Shown here piece after piece: positions 1 to 7,493 of a DNA stretch of 23,716 nt. Below the pieces are notes generated by a model that ran no database searches, was not told the origin of the DNA, and saw nothing but the letters and a program-made list of their open reading frames with translations. This stretch comes from Candidatus Bipolaricaulota bacterium. GTDB taxonomy: Bacteria > Bipolaricaulota > Bipolaricaulia > Bipolaricaulales > Bipolaricaulaceae. How positions within the stretch are numbered: position 1 is the first letter of the stretch; the number at the start of each line of letters is the position of its first letter. The stretch is taken from the NCBI GenBank assembly GCA_021129895.1, contig JAJOKL010000138.1, positions 28,027-51,742 of the forward strand, read 5' to 3'. Both the position numbers and the translations under genes were made by a program.

Positions 1-490
1 CGAACTCCCCCCCGATGGGCTGCCGCACCCCCAGGCCGAACAGGACGTTCACCAGGGGATACACCACGTGGTTTGTGATCACCCCGTCATGGGGGTGTCT
101 GAGATACAGGGGCACCACCAGCTCGGCCCCGGCGAGGATCGGCTCGAGCAAGAGCTTTAGCCATTCCGGCCGGATGCTGGTGAGGTCGCCGTCCACCAGG
201 GCCACCGCCCTCGCGTCCCGGTTTTGCGCCTCCTCCAGCACCGTCCTCACCCCCACCCCTTTGCCCGGGCCACCCCGCTGGGTGAGCACCACCACCTCGA
301 CCTGGGTGGGAGTGGCGGCAGCCACCTCCCGGGTGCCGTCGGTGGAGAAGCCGCCCGACACCACGATCAGCGCGCCATGGCCCCCGAAAAAGTGGGTCAA
401 GCCCTCATCCACGGCCTTGAGCACCCGGGCCACCGTGGAAGCACAGTTTTTCGTGCAGATCCCTACAACCAGGTCAACTCCCCTTGGCAA
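1..490 (-). CDS. Glycosyltransferase, GT81/GT2 type (glucosyl-3-phosphoglycerate synthase-like), 3' part missing
   Basis: Only the N-terminal 163 residues are in the window; the gene runs off the left edge. The visible part is a GT-A nucleotide-sugar-binding fold. It has an opening strand VVGICTKN (residues 8-15), the GGFSTDGT segment (46-53), a DGD metal-binding motif (100-102) in ALVDGDL, and a conserved RQPIGGEF stretch (156-163). The last stretch, with ITNHVVYPL before it, is what I recall from GpgS-type enzymes, which transfer a sugar from an NDP-sugar to 3-phosphoglycerate. The start is taken as TTG at 490-488 because AAGGAGG lies six bases upstream. The gene overlaps the end of the GT4 gene by 17 bp, so the two are translationally coupled. 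The donor and acceptor cannot be proved from sequence. A general GT2 cell-envelope transferase is the alternative. Confidence 0.72.
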   Translation of the reverse strand, partial: MPRGVDLVVGICTKNCASTVARVLKAVDEGLTHFFGGHGALIVVSGGFSTDGTREVAAATPTQVEVVVLTQRGGPGKGVGVRTVLEEAQNRDARAVALVDGDLTSIRPEWLKLLLEPILAGAELVVPLYLRHPHDGVITNHVVYPLVNVLFGLGVRQPIGGEF

Positions 491-1847
491 TACCCCCTCC
501 TTGTGCGACGGTTTGGCTGACCACCCCTTGCAGCAGCTGCTGTAGCTTGGCCAGGGACAGGTGGCGTTTGGCTAGTTGGTAGTTGTGCTCCACCACTTCC
601 CGATACCTCGCCGGGGAGGCGAGGAGTTCGGCGGCCTCCCGGGCCGCCCGCCGCAGCACCTCCGGCGGCAGCCGCCGCAGCCCGTCCCCGTCCGTCTGCA
701 CTACATCCCCCAGCGACACGTACTTGAAGCCTACCGGGGCGATGTCCGTCTTGAACACGGGATATTCGAAGGAGGCGACCGGAAGCTTGGCCCAGATGCC
801 CTCCAGGAACTGGTTTCCCCACCCTTCCTGCAGGGAAGGGTAGGTCATGAGATCGGCGAAGGGATAAGTGTCCCAGAAGGAGTAGATCTTGTGCCCGGCT
901 TGCTCCCGCCGGCAGCAGGCCACCTGGCCTGTGGCCAGCCGCACTTCCACCCCCCGCCGGGCGATGCGCTCCTTTAGCTGTTCCCAGTAAGGGGGATCCT
1001 CCACCAGGTTGGTGAGGAGGAGCACCACCCGGGCGGGGCCGGAGGCCCCGTGTTCCCGTGCCCGGCGGGCCAGGGCCCCTTGGAAGCCGGGTTGAGACAG
1101 CTCCGCCGCCAAGTCCACCGCCAGCTCTATTCCCTTCCGCCTCACCACCCGGGTGGACTGAAGCAGCACCACGTCCCGGGGGGAGAGGCCCAGCCGTTCC
1201 CTGAGGTCTTGGTTGAACTCGTCCAGTTTGGGGGAGGTGGAGAAGTCGAGCACGTTGGGCACCACCACCGCCGGGATGCCCCGCTTGGCCAGCTCCGCTT
1301 GGGCCAGCCGGTTGATCACCACGTGCACGATCCGGGGATCCCGGGGCGGGAAGTACTCGGCGAGCAGCCGTCTCACCAGGGAGCAGGTGGGCCCCCGGTA
1401 GTCCTCCTTCTCCCAATAGAAGTCGTGGTGGTGGGCGATGGCGGGGAGGCGGAGATCCCGCACCGTACGCCACAGGGCCAGGGTAGCGGGGAGGTGAGGG
1501 GAAAGGGACCAGATGTTCTCCACGATGAGCAGATCTATGTCGTACACCTCCACGAAGTGCCGCAAGCCCCGTTCGATCCTGGCGGCCAGGGCCTCGATGT
1601 GGGCGTGGAGGTGTTCCTCCGAGGGGTAGTCCGTGAAGGAGTGGCACGCGTTTTTCCGGATCTTCTCCACCTCTGGGTGATCCAGGGATAGCTCGGGGAT
1701 GAGGAAGGCTTCGGCCCCGCCGGCCCGGCCGGCGCACAGGTACACGGTATGCCCCAGGGCCTCCAGGGCCGCCCGCCACTTGTCGATCTCCAGGGAGACC
1801 CCGTCGGTTTCGCCCACCCTAAAATGGCAAATGCCTATACGCGACAT
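474..1847 (-). CDS. Glycosyltransferase family 4, possibly mannosylglucosyl-3-phosphoglycerate synthase (MggA-like)
   Basis: A 457-residue GT-B retaining glycosyltransferase. The N-terminal Rossmann domain opens with MSRIGICHFRVGETDGVSLE, the typical acceptor-side loop of SPS/MggA-like GT4 proteins. The inter-domain region has VVVPNVLDFS. The C-terminal domain has RVVRRKGIELA and the E-x7-E motif EGWGNQFLE used to bind the NDP-sugar. The frame stays open 22 codons upstream, but the ATG at 1847 begins at the conserved strand and a promoter lies in the longer version, so this start is preferred; no strong ribosome binding site is visible. It is followed by a GpgS-like transferase overlapping its stop codon. 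That pairing is known for the compatible solute mannosylglucosylglycerate. GT4 membership is clear; the substrate is inferred from neighbours and remembered motifs. Confidence 0.8.
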   Translation of the reverse strand: MSRIGICHFRVGETDGVSLEIDKWRAALEALGHTVYLCAGRAGGAEAFLIPELSLDHPEVEKIRKNACHSFTDYPSEEHLHAHIEALAARIERGLRHFVEVYDIDLLIVENIWSLSPHLPATLALWRTVRDLRLPAIAHHHDFYWEKEDYRGPTCSLVRRLLAEYFPPRDPRIVHVVINRLAQAELAKRGIPAVVVPNVLDFSTSPKLDEFNQDLRERLGLSPRDVVLLQSTRVVRRKGIELAVDLAAELSQPGFQGALARRAREHGASGPARVVLLLTNLVEDPPYWEQLKERIARRGVEVRLATGQVACCRREQAGHKIYSFWDTYPFADLMTYPSLQEGWGNQFLEGIWAKLPVASFEYPVFKTDIAPVGFKYVSLGDVVQTDGDGLRRLPPEVLRRAAREAAELLASPARYREVVEHNYQLAKRHLSLAKLQQLLQGVVSQTVAQGGGIAKGS

Positions 1848-1881
1848 GGCGTGTTGGGCATCCACTCGCCCGGTGGCGCGT

Positions 1882-1909
1882 ATTGTAACCCTCGGGGCGG
1901 TGGGAGCAA
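1882..1909 (-). promoter_or_regulatory. Putative sigma-70 type promoter for the glycosyltransferase pair
   Basis: Read on the minus strand, TTGCTC (1909-1904) is followed after 16 bp by TACAAT (1887-1882), close to the -35/-10 consensus. Transcription would begin near 1875, giving a leader of about 28 nt before the GT4 start at 1847. The site lies in the 84-bp gap after the sugar isomerase gene, so the glycosyltransferases may be transcribed independently of radC. Sequence match only. Confidence 0.5.
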
Positions 1910-1931
1910 CCAATTGCGCATAAGGGGGCGA

Positions 1932-2690
1932 TCAGCGGGACTTGAGCCAGTCCAGGGAGCGGCCGAGGTCCGCTTGCGAGAACTGCTCCACTACGAACAA
2001 GTCCGCCGTTTCTGCCAGGATGTCAAGGGCCCGGCCCACCTCGATCGCCCCTGCCCCCAGGGGCAGGTGATCGTCGGACTGGCCGTGATTGTCGTGGAGG
2101 TGGACAGTGTGAATGAGGGGGGCGAGGCGGGGGAGCAGTTTCAGCGTATCTTCACCGTGGGCCGTCCAGGCGTGCCCCAGGTCCAGGGTGCCGGGGATCC
2201 CCAGCTCGATGAGAAACTCTTCGAACTGTTCCAGGTCCCACAGGAAGGTATAGGGGGATTTAGGGTCGTTCTCCAGTTGGAGTTGGACCCCGAGGCCCTG
2301 AGCTCGGGCGGAGAGCCTTCGGATGGCAGCCCTGGCCTCCTGCCAGGGGGGCGTATAGGGAACCCCAGTGGACCTGTATCCGAGGTGGAAGGTCACCCCT
2401 TGGGCGCCGAGCTCCGCCGCCAGGGTCAGGGTCCTTGCCAGCTCCGCTTCGGCGAACGCCCGCGCCGCCGGGTGTGGTGAGATCAAGTTCACATCCGCGA
2501 TGGGGGCGTGTAGGGAGATCAGCGCCCCAGTTGCAGCTAGTTTCCTGACCAGGCCAGGGGGCCAGCCCCGGGGGTGCCACGGCGGATCGCACATGATCTC
2601 TAGCCCCCCATAACCCAATGCAGTGGCTTTCTTCAAGGCTTTATCGGGGGCAAGCGGGTGATAAGCCAAGGAAGAAGCTAGCAGTTTCAT
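1932..2690 (-). CDS. Sugar phosphate isomerase/epimerase, AP-endonuclease-2 type TIM barrel
   Basis: A 252-residue single-domain TIM barrel of the xylose isomerase-like / endonuclease IV superfamily. Likely metal- and substrate-binding residues are at the ends of strands: H61 in SLHAPI, H102 in FHLGYR, E140 in LQLEND, D170 and H173 in LDLGHAW, H197/H199 in HLHDNHG, D206/D207, and E235 in VVEQF. The exact sugar is not predictable for this superfamily. ATG at 2690 is chosen because it begins the first strand (MKLLASSLAYHP) and has AAAGGAAA upstream; an in-frame extension of 11 codons looks unconserved. It lies 45 bp downstream of radC on the same strand and upstream of the glycosyltransferase pair, so a role in the same sugar metabolism is possible but not shown. 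Confidence 0.8.
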   Translation of the reverse strand: MKLLASSLAYHPLAPDKALKKATALGYGGLEIMCDPPWHPRGWPPGLVRKLAATGALISLHAPIADVNLISPHPAARAFAEAELARTLTLAAELGAQGVTFHLGYRSTGVPYTPPWQEARAAIRRLSARAQGLGVQLQLENDPKSPYTFLWDLEQFEEFLIELGIPGTLDLGHAWTAHGEDTLKLLPRLAPLIHTVHLHDNHGQSDDHLPLGAGAIEVGRALDILAETADLFVVEQFSQADLGRSLDWLKSR

Positions 2691-2735
2691 CTCAGGTTTC
2701 CTTTCCCAAACGAGTTCGGCCACAATGCTTCCCGT

Positions 2736-3401
2736 TTACACATAGCCCTGTTCTTTGAGCGAGACGAATCCCCGTTTGGTCACGATGATGTGGTCTAATA
2801 CATCGATTCCCAGGATCTTTCCGGCCTCGACAAGCTGCTGGGTGAACTGAAGGTCCTCCGCGCTGGGCTCCAGGGAGCCCGAGGGGTGGTTGTGGGCCAG
2901 GATCACCGCCGCTGCCCGATCGGCGATGGCGTCGGCGAACACCTCCCGGGGGTGGACCTGACTGGAATCCAGGAGCCCCACCGTGACCACTCGCGATTGA
3001 ATGACCTCATGTGCCCCGTTCAGAGTGAGGCAGAGGAAGTACTCCTGCTTCTTGTCGGCGATGTGTTGCACGTAGGGGAGCACGTCCCGGGGACCGCGGA
3101 TGGTGTGGCGTTCCCGGTAGAGGAAGCGGCGGGCGAGCTCGAAGGCGGCCGTGATCTGGCATGCTTTGGCCATGCCCACGCCCTCGATGGCCGTGAGGTC
3201 CGCCGCCCCGAGGCGGGGGAGCCTATGTCCCGCCCGGTTCAGGATGCGCCGGGCGAGTTCCAGGGCGCTCTTCCCTTTGGTGCCGCTTCCAAGGAGGATG
3301 GCCAGAAGCTCCTCATCCGAGAGCGCCTGGGGGCCACGTTCCAAGAGCTTTTCCCGGGGCCGGGCGAAATCCGGCAGGTCCTTGATCCTTTTGCGCTGCA
3401 T
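2736..3401 (-). CDS. radC: RadC family JAMM-domain protein (UPF0758)
   Basis: A 221-residue protein of normal RadC length. The N-terminal part carries a helix-hairpin-helix region (SDEELLAILLGSG, then AIEGVGMAKA at about 71-80). The C-terminal JAB/MPN+ metalloprotease-like domain has E153, the H-x-H pair in AHNHPSG (H170, H172), S180 and D183, so a complete zinc-binding JAMM motif. The historic link to DNA repair is weak, and the biochemical role of RadC proteins is unsettled. An in-frame GTG lies 12 bp upstream. The ATG is preferred because a TATGAT box just upstream would place the transcript start between the two codons. Followed by the sugar isomerase after 45 bp. Confidence 0.93.
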   Translation of the reverse strand: MQRKRIKDLPDFARPREKLLERGPQALSDEELLAILLGSGTKGKSALELARRILNRAGHRLPRLGAADLTAIEGVGMAKACQITAAFELARRFLYRERHTIRGPRDVLPYVQHIADKKQEYFLCLTLNGAHEVIQSRVVTVGLLDSSQVHPREVFADAIADRAAAVILAHNHPSGSLEPSAEDLQFTQQLVEAGKILGIDVLDHIIVTKRGFVSLKEQGYV

Positions 3402-3415
3402 TTCCAACCGCACCG

Positions 3416-3444
3416 ATCATAGTGCGCCGCCCCCTTGGCCCCAA
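3416..3444 (-). promoter_or_regulatory. Putative promoter of radC with a very short leader
   Basis: On the minus strand TTGGGG (3444-3439), a 17-bp spacer and TATGAT (3421-3416) form a good sigma-70 type match. The predicted transcript start near 3408 leaves about 7 nt before the radC ATG at 3401. That is too short for a normal ribosome binding site, and none is visible. It belongs to a set of such arrangements in this window. Confidence 0.5.
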
Positions 3445-3753
3445 CCAAAGCGTGAAAGCACAGCATCGGAGCGTGAAATCGAGAACTGAAGTTGCCCGGT
3501 ATAGCGGGGAAGGGCGAAGGCTTAGGACTCCTTGCGTGGGTACCCAGGAGGGTAGTTGCTGGTTGCCCCCCATCCCAACCACATCCCATGCAGGGAGGAG
3601 GCCAAGAAGGGGCCAAGCCAGCCGAACCCTGCCCACGCCAAACCCCAAGGAGCCCTTTTTCGCTTACCATCATGGGGGCCCGGAAGGATGTTCCGGCTCC
3701 TGGATCCTCGCGGAGCCAGGTGAAAACCCGCTCCCCCTCCCTTACCCTACCCC
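3445..3753. other. Intergenic stretch without a recognisable gene
   Basis: The gap between the divergent radC and OsmC genes. The OsmC frame is open back to 3492, but the extra residues are low-complexity and proline-rich, do not resemble an OsmC fold or a signal peptide, and lie upstream of a clear ribosome binding site at 3754. A weak GGCTCC/GGAGCC inverted repeat lies near 3700. I see no tRNA, riboswitch core, T-run terminator or convincing plus-strand promoter here. Confidence 0.5.
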
Positions 3754-3764
3754 CGGAGGTGGTC

Positions 3765-4166
3765 ATGGAAGCTAAAGTGATCTGGCAGGACGGCATGCGG
3801 TTCCTCGGCGTCGGGCCCTCCGGACATGCCGTGCTCATGGACAGTTCCCCCCAGGCAGGCGGGGAGGACTCCGCCCCCCGGCCCGCCGAGCTCCTTCTGT
3901 TCGCCCTGGGGGGCTGCACCGCCATGAATGTCATGTCCATCCTCAACAAGATGCGCACCCCTCCCCGCAGGTTCGAGGTGTTGATCCAGGCGGAGCGGGC
4001 CCCGGAGCACCCCAAGGCGGTGCGCAAGGTACACCTCATCTATCGGGCGGAGGGGGTGCCGGAGGAGAACCTGAGGAAGGCGGCTCAACTTTCGCAGGAG
4101 CGATACTGCTCGGTTCCCCACTCGCTTTCCGCCGAGCTCTCCTTCTCCGTGGAGGCCCTACCCTAA
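3765..4166 (+). CDS. OsmC family peroxiredoxin-like protein
   Basis: A 133-residue OsmC/Ohr-fold protein of the YhfA/OsmC-like branch. The two redox cysteines are both present: C51 in FALGGCTAMNV and C115 in RYCSVPHSL, the usual positions for thiol-dependent (organic) hydroperoxide reduction. The start is ATG 3765 with GGAGGT five bases upstream; longer in-frame versions are rejected. Its 3' end overlaps that of the convergent BioD-like gene by 9 bp, with no room for a terminator between them. It probably protects against peroxides. The OsmC-like branch is less well characterised than Ohr, so the substrate is uncertain. Confidence 0.9.
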   Translation: MEAKVIWQDGMRFLGVGPSGHAVLMDSSPQAGGEDSAPRPAELLLFALGGCTAMNVMSILNKMRTPPRRFEVLIQAERAPEHPKAVRKVHLIYRAEGVPEENLRKAAQLSQERYCSVPHSLSAELSFSVEALP

Positions 4167-5210
4167 AAGCTCCAGCAGGCGGTCTAGATCCATCCCCTCC
4201 TGCACCAGCTGGTCCACCAGCGCCAGCTGGCGGGCCCCGGACAGGGGCAGGCGGCCAAGCAGCCCCTCGGCCGCCTCCGCCACGGTCATGGTGTCCTGGG
4301 GGGTGAGGGCCACCGTCACCCCCTGCTCGGCGGCCCGGGTGACGATGGACTGCTCCGGCCTGAGTCCCCCGGTGAGGATGAGCACCCGTACCCGGGGCGA
4401 GGACAGGGAGGCGGCCTGGATATCGGTGCGATCCCCGCCGGTGACCACCCCCAACTGGCCGGGGATGCGCCTGAGGTACCGGAGGGCGGCCTCGCCGCCC
4501 ATGGCCCCCACCAGGAACCGCTCCACCTCCGCCTCCGGATCCCCGGTCACTAAGAGCTCCGCCCCCAGCTCCTCCACCACCGTGCCCACTCGCACCGTCC
4601 GCAGCCGGCGTTCGAACGGGAGCACCCCCAACACCGGCACCCCCCGCTCCTCCAGGAACGGGACTACGTACCCCCGCACCTCCGCGAGCTCGGTATCCGG
4701 GGACACCTCGTTGAGCACCGCCCCGAGAAGCTCCGCCTCCCCCCCGAGGAGCCGCAGGGCCGCAAGCAGCCGATCCACGGTGGGCTCGCCCCGGTAGCGG
4801 GCCACAAGCAGCACCGGGGCCGAAAGCCGCCCGGCGGTGGCCGGGTCAGACAGCCCCGACAGGAGCCCCCGGCCCAGCCACTGCCGCCCCTCCAGGAGGA
4901 GAAGGTCGGCGGGGATCTCCTTGACCACCAGGATGCGGTCCCATGCCCCCTCAGGGGGCCGCCAGGCGCGGGGGGTCTCCCCGGCCAACACCGGTACCAG
5001 CTCCTCCGGGGGCTCCGCCAGCCCCAATGCCTTGGCCACCACCTCGGCGTCCCGGTCGAACTGCCGCCCCTGCCGGTAGGTGCTGGCCCAACCCACCGGC
5101 TTGCGGTAGGCCACCGCCAGCCCCCGGGCGGCGCAGGCCCGCGCCAGCCCCACCGCCAGGGAGGTCTTCCCCGCCTTCTCCTCCACCGCCGCCAGGTATA
5201 GAGCCCTCAT
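4158..5210 (-). CDS. BioD-like P-loop / DRTGG domain protein (phosphotransacetylase N-terminal-like)
   Basis: A 350-residue cytoplasmic protein. Residues 1-195 resemble dethiobiotin synthetase/AAA_26 P-loop ATPases, with EEKAGKTS (10-17) as Walker A, KPVG (37-40) and LLLLEG (103-108). Residues 200-310 match a DRTGG domain, including GGDRTDIQ (258-265). The same pair forms the N-terminal regulatory part of long phosphotransacetylases, but here the catalytic PTA domain is absent. The start ATG 5210-5208 overlaps the TGA of the acyl-CoA synthetase gene (ATGA), so the two are translationally coupled. A regulatory role in acyl-CoA/acyl-phosphate metabolism is an inference from this coupling. A stand-alone amide synthase (BioD/CobQ style) is an alternative. 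No defects seen. Confidence 0.82.
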   Translation of the reverse strand: MRALYLAAVEEKAGKTSLAVGLARACAARGLAVAYRKPVGWASTYRQGRQFDRDAEVVAKALGLAEPPEELVPVLAGETPRAWRPPEGAWDRILVVKEIPADLLLLEGRQWLGRGLLSGLSDPATAGRLSAPVLLVARYRGEPTVDRLLAALRLLGGEAELLGAVLNEVSPDTELAEVRGYVVPFLEERGVPVLGVLPFERRLRTVRVGTVVEELGAELLVTGDPEAEVERFLVGAMGGEAALRYLRRIPGQLGVVTGGDRTDIQAASLSSPRVRVLILTGGLRPEQSIVTRAAEQGVTVALTPQDTMTVAEAAEGLLGRLPLSGARQLALVDQLVQEGMDLDRLLELLG

Positions 5211-7306
5211 GTCCCCTCCTCCATCGCCACTGTGAACCTGAGGTCCACCGCCACCACCCGGTCCGGGTAGCACATGATCGGGTTGATATCCAGCTCGGCG
5301 ATCTCCGGGAAGTCGGCCACCAGCCGGGACAGCCGCTCCACCGCCTCCACCAGGGCCGGGAGATCCACCCCCGGCTCCCCCCGCACCCCCCGCAGGATGG
5401 GGTAGCCCCGGATCCCCCGCACCAGCCCCTCGGCCTCTCGGGGCGACAGGGGGGCGACGGCGAACGCCACGTCCCGCAGCACCTCCACGTGGATCCCGCC
5501 CAGGCCGAACATGATCAGGGGGCCGAAGGTGGGGTCCCGGGCCATGCCCAGGATCACCTCCCGCCCCGGGGGCAGGAGCTCCTGGACGTACAGCCCCTTC
5601 AGGTGTGCGCCGGGGAACCGCTCCCGCAGCCGGCGCAACAGCCGCCACGCCTCCTCCTCCACCTCTCCCGCGGGGACGCCCACCCGCACCCCCCCGGCAT
5701 CGGATTTGTGGATGATGTCCGGGGACACCACCTTCAGCACCACCTGCTCCCCCAGCCCCCGGGCGAGCTCTCCCGCCTCCTCCGGGGTGGGGGCGAACCC
5801 GCCCCGCGCCACCGGGATACCGTAGGCGGAAAGGATTTCCATGGCCTCCAGCCCCAGCTGGGGTCGGTCCTCCGCTCGGGCCTCCGCCAGCACCTGCCGG
5901 ACCGCCTCCCGGTCCACCGGCAGGGGCCTAGGTCCATCGCGGGGCTGGGACCGGACGCGGGCGTAATCGGCCAACACCCGCAGGGCCCGCGCCGCCCGGG
6001 CCGGGTCGAAGAAGGACGGGATCCCCGCCCCGCGCAGGATCCCCTCCGCCTCCTCCCCCAGCTCCCCGGCCATGAAGCTGCAGGACAGGGGCTTTCCGAA
6101 CCTCTCCCGAGCGTCGGCCAGGATTCCGGCCAGCTCGGCGTAGGTGAGGATGGGCGCCGGGGCGGACAGGGCCACCACCATGTCCACGCCAGGGTCCCCG
6201 CACACCAGCTCCACCGCCTCCCGGTACCGGTCCGCCCGGGCGTCGGCCAGGATATCCACCGGGTTGTAGATGTTGGCCGCCTTGGGCATCCGCTCGGCGA
6301 GGCGGCGGGCGGTGGCTTCGCTGAACCGGGCCACCTCCAGGCCCTCCCACTCCACGGCGTCGGTGGCCATCACCCCCGCCCCGCCGGCGTTGGTCACGAT
6401 CCCCACCCGCCGGCCCCGGGGTAGGGGCTGCTTGGCCAGGGAATAGGCGTAGTCGAACAGCTCCTCCACGTTCTGGGCCCGGATGACCCCGCACTTACGG
6501 AACGCGGCCTCGTAGGCCTGGTCGGAGCCGGCCATGGTGCCGGTGTGGGAGGACACCGCCCGGGCCCCGGCCTCAGCCCGGCCCGCCTTCAGCACCACCA
6601 CCGGCTTCTCCCGGGCCACCTCCCGGGCGGTGCGGATGAACGCCGCCCCGTCTGAGATCCCCTCCAGGTAAGCCACGATCACCCGCGTCTGGGGATCACG
6701 GGCGAAGGCGGACAGGAACTCCACCTCGGTGAGCACCGCCTTGTTCCCCAGGGACACGAAGTGGGAGAAGCCCAGCCGCTCCTGCCACGCCCAGTCCAGG
6801 ACCGAGGTGCAGAAGGCCCCGGATTGTGACATGAACGCGATGTCCCCCGGCAGGGCCCCGCGGGGGGCGAAGGTGGCGTTCAGCCCCACCCGGGTGGAGA
6901 TGAGCCCCAGCACGTTGGGCCCCAGCAGGTTGATGCGGTAGCGCCGCGCCAGTTCCACCAGCTCCCGCTCCCGCCGCGCCCCCTCCTCTCCGGACTCCTT
7001 GAACCCCCCGGAGATGACCGCCACGTTCCCGATCCCCCGCTCGCCGCACTGGCGCACCACCCCGGCCACGTGCTCCGCCGGGACCACGATCACCGCCAGG
7101 TCCACCGGCTGGGGGAGGTCCGCCACGCTGGGCACGCACGGCCGCCCCAGTAGCTCCCGGTACTTGGGGTTCACCGCCCACACCGGGCCGGAGAAGGAGG
7201 AGGCCACGTTCTGGAACAGGGCGTGTCCTATCTTCCCCGGGGTGCCAGAGGCCCCCACCACCGCCACCGAACGCGGGAAAAGAAGCCCGGATAGATCCCG
7301 TTCCAT
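5207..7306 (-). CDS. ADP-forming acyl-CoA (acetyl-CoA) synthetase, fused alpha and beta parts
   Basis: A 699-residue NDP-forming acyl-CoA synthetase. Domains in order: CoA-binding Rossmann domain (VAVVGASGTPGKIG, 14-27), two succinyl-CoA-ligase-like domains with the catalytic histidine in SSHTGTMAG (H254), a linker, and a C-terminal ATP-grasp domain from about residue 480 (VVLKVVSPDIIHKSDAGGV and a final ELDINPIM). Enzymes of this type make ATP plus acetate (or another acid) from the acyl-CoA, ADP and phosphate, an energy-conserving step in many archaea and some anaerobic bacteria. The start is ATG 7306. GGAGGT abuts it directly, which is too close for normal pairing. A TACCAT box six bases upstream suggests a leaderless start. 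The substrate could also be a branched or aryl acid. Confidence 0.9.
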   Translation of the reverse strand: MERDLSGLLFPRSVAVVGASGTPGKIGHALFQNVASSFSGPVWAVNPKYRELLGRPCVPSVADLPQPVDLAVIVVPAEHVAGVVRQCGERGIGNVAVISGGFKESGEEGARRERELVELARRYRINLLGPNVLGLISTRVGLNATFAPRGALPGDIAFMSQSGAFCTSVLDWAWQERLGFSHFVSLGNKAVLTEVEFLSAFARDPQTRVIVAYLEGISDGAAFIRTAREVAREKPVVVLKAGRAEAGARAVSSHTGTMAGSDQAYEAAFRKCGVIRAQNVEELFDYAYSLAKQPLPRGRRVGIVTNAGGAGVMATDAVEWEGLEVARFSEATARRLAERMPKAANIYNPVDILADARADRYREAVELVCGDPGVDMVVALSAPAPILTYAELAGILADARERFGKPLSCSFMAGELGEEAEGILRGAGIPSFFDPARAARALRVLADYARVRSQPRDGPRPLPVDREAVRQVLAEARAEDRPQLGLEAMEILSAYGIPVARGGFAPTPEEAGELARGLGEQVVLKVVSPDIIHKSDAGGVRVGVPAGEVEEEAWRLLRRLRERFPGAHLKGLYVQELLPPGREVILGMARDPTFGPLIMFGLGGIHVEVLRDVAFAVAPLSPREAEGLVRGIRGYPILRGVRGEPGVDLPALVEAVERLSRLVADFPEIAELDINPIMCYPDRVVAVDLRFTVAMEEGT

Positions 7307-7312
7307 ACCTCC

Positions 7313-7342
7313 ATGGTAGCCGCCTCCACGGAACCTCCACAA
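7313..7342 (-). promoter_or_regulatory. Putative promoter of the ADP-forming acyl-CoA synthetase (leaderless type)
   Basis: TTGTGG (7342-7337), an 18-bp spacer and TACCAT (7318-7313) on the minus strand. The -10 box ends six bases before the ATG at 7306, so the transcript would begin at or next to the start codon. Moderate match. Confidence 0.38.
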
Positions 7343-7438
7343 CCTCTACACGATTTCTCGACGTGGGGGTAATAACCTAGCGGTGGTTGAAGGGTTAACA
7401 ACGCGAGAGCCCACAACCGCCACAGCCGCCCACCCGTT

Positions 7439-7477
7439 GGAAGGGGGTCGCAGGGGGGAGCCCCTCGACCCCCTTCC
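7439..7477 (+). repeat. Long hairpin/palindrome in front of the two-component genes
   Basis: A 12-bp perfect stem (7439-7450 with 7466-7477) continues after one bulged base (7451) as a 5-bp inner stem (7452-7456 with 7461-7465) around a GGAG loop (7457-7460). Immediately downstream, CCCCC and GGGGG flank a single A (7476-7486), which would compete with the 3' arm. There is no T-run, so it is not a standard terminator. It overlaps the putative -35 box of the response regulator and could be an operator. If transcription starts further upstream it could instead be a leader structure. Confidence 0.6.
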
Positions 7478-7492
7478 CCCAGGGGGTATTCT
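7465..7492 (+). promoter_or_regulatory. Putative promoter of the response regulator gene
   Basis: TCGACC (7465-7470), a 16-bp spacer and TATTCT (7487-7492). The -10 box ends exactly seven bases before an ATG at 7500, which would make a leaderless message starting at MKKILVVED. The -35 match is modest and lies inside the palindrome at 7439-7477. Confidence 0.4.
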
Positions 7493-7493
7493 C

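Noticed and set aside
463..1779. A 438-codon minus-strand open frame overlapping the GT4 gene
   Set aside because: Composition is glycine, arginine and proline rich without motifs, while the other frame encodes a clear GT4 enzyme.
3492..3764. N-terminal extension of the OsmC protein
   Set aside because: The frame is open, but the residues have no signal peptide or domain character, and GGAGGT precedes the ATG at 3765.
4943..6424. A 493-codon open frame on the plus strand
   Set aside because: It lies opposite the BioD-like and ADP-forming synthetase genes, is dominated by proline, arginine and histidine, and has no family motif. It is a high-G+C shadow frame.
7439..7486. Rho-independent terminator
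   Set aside because: The stem is strong but no T-run follows; a -10 box and a start codon do.
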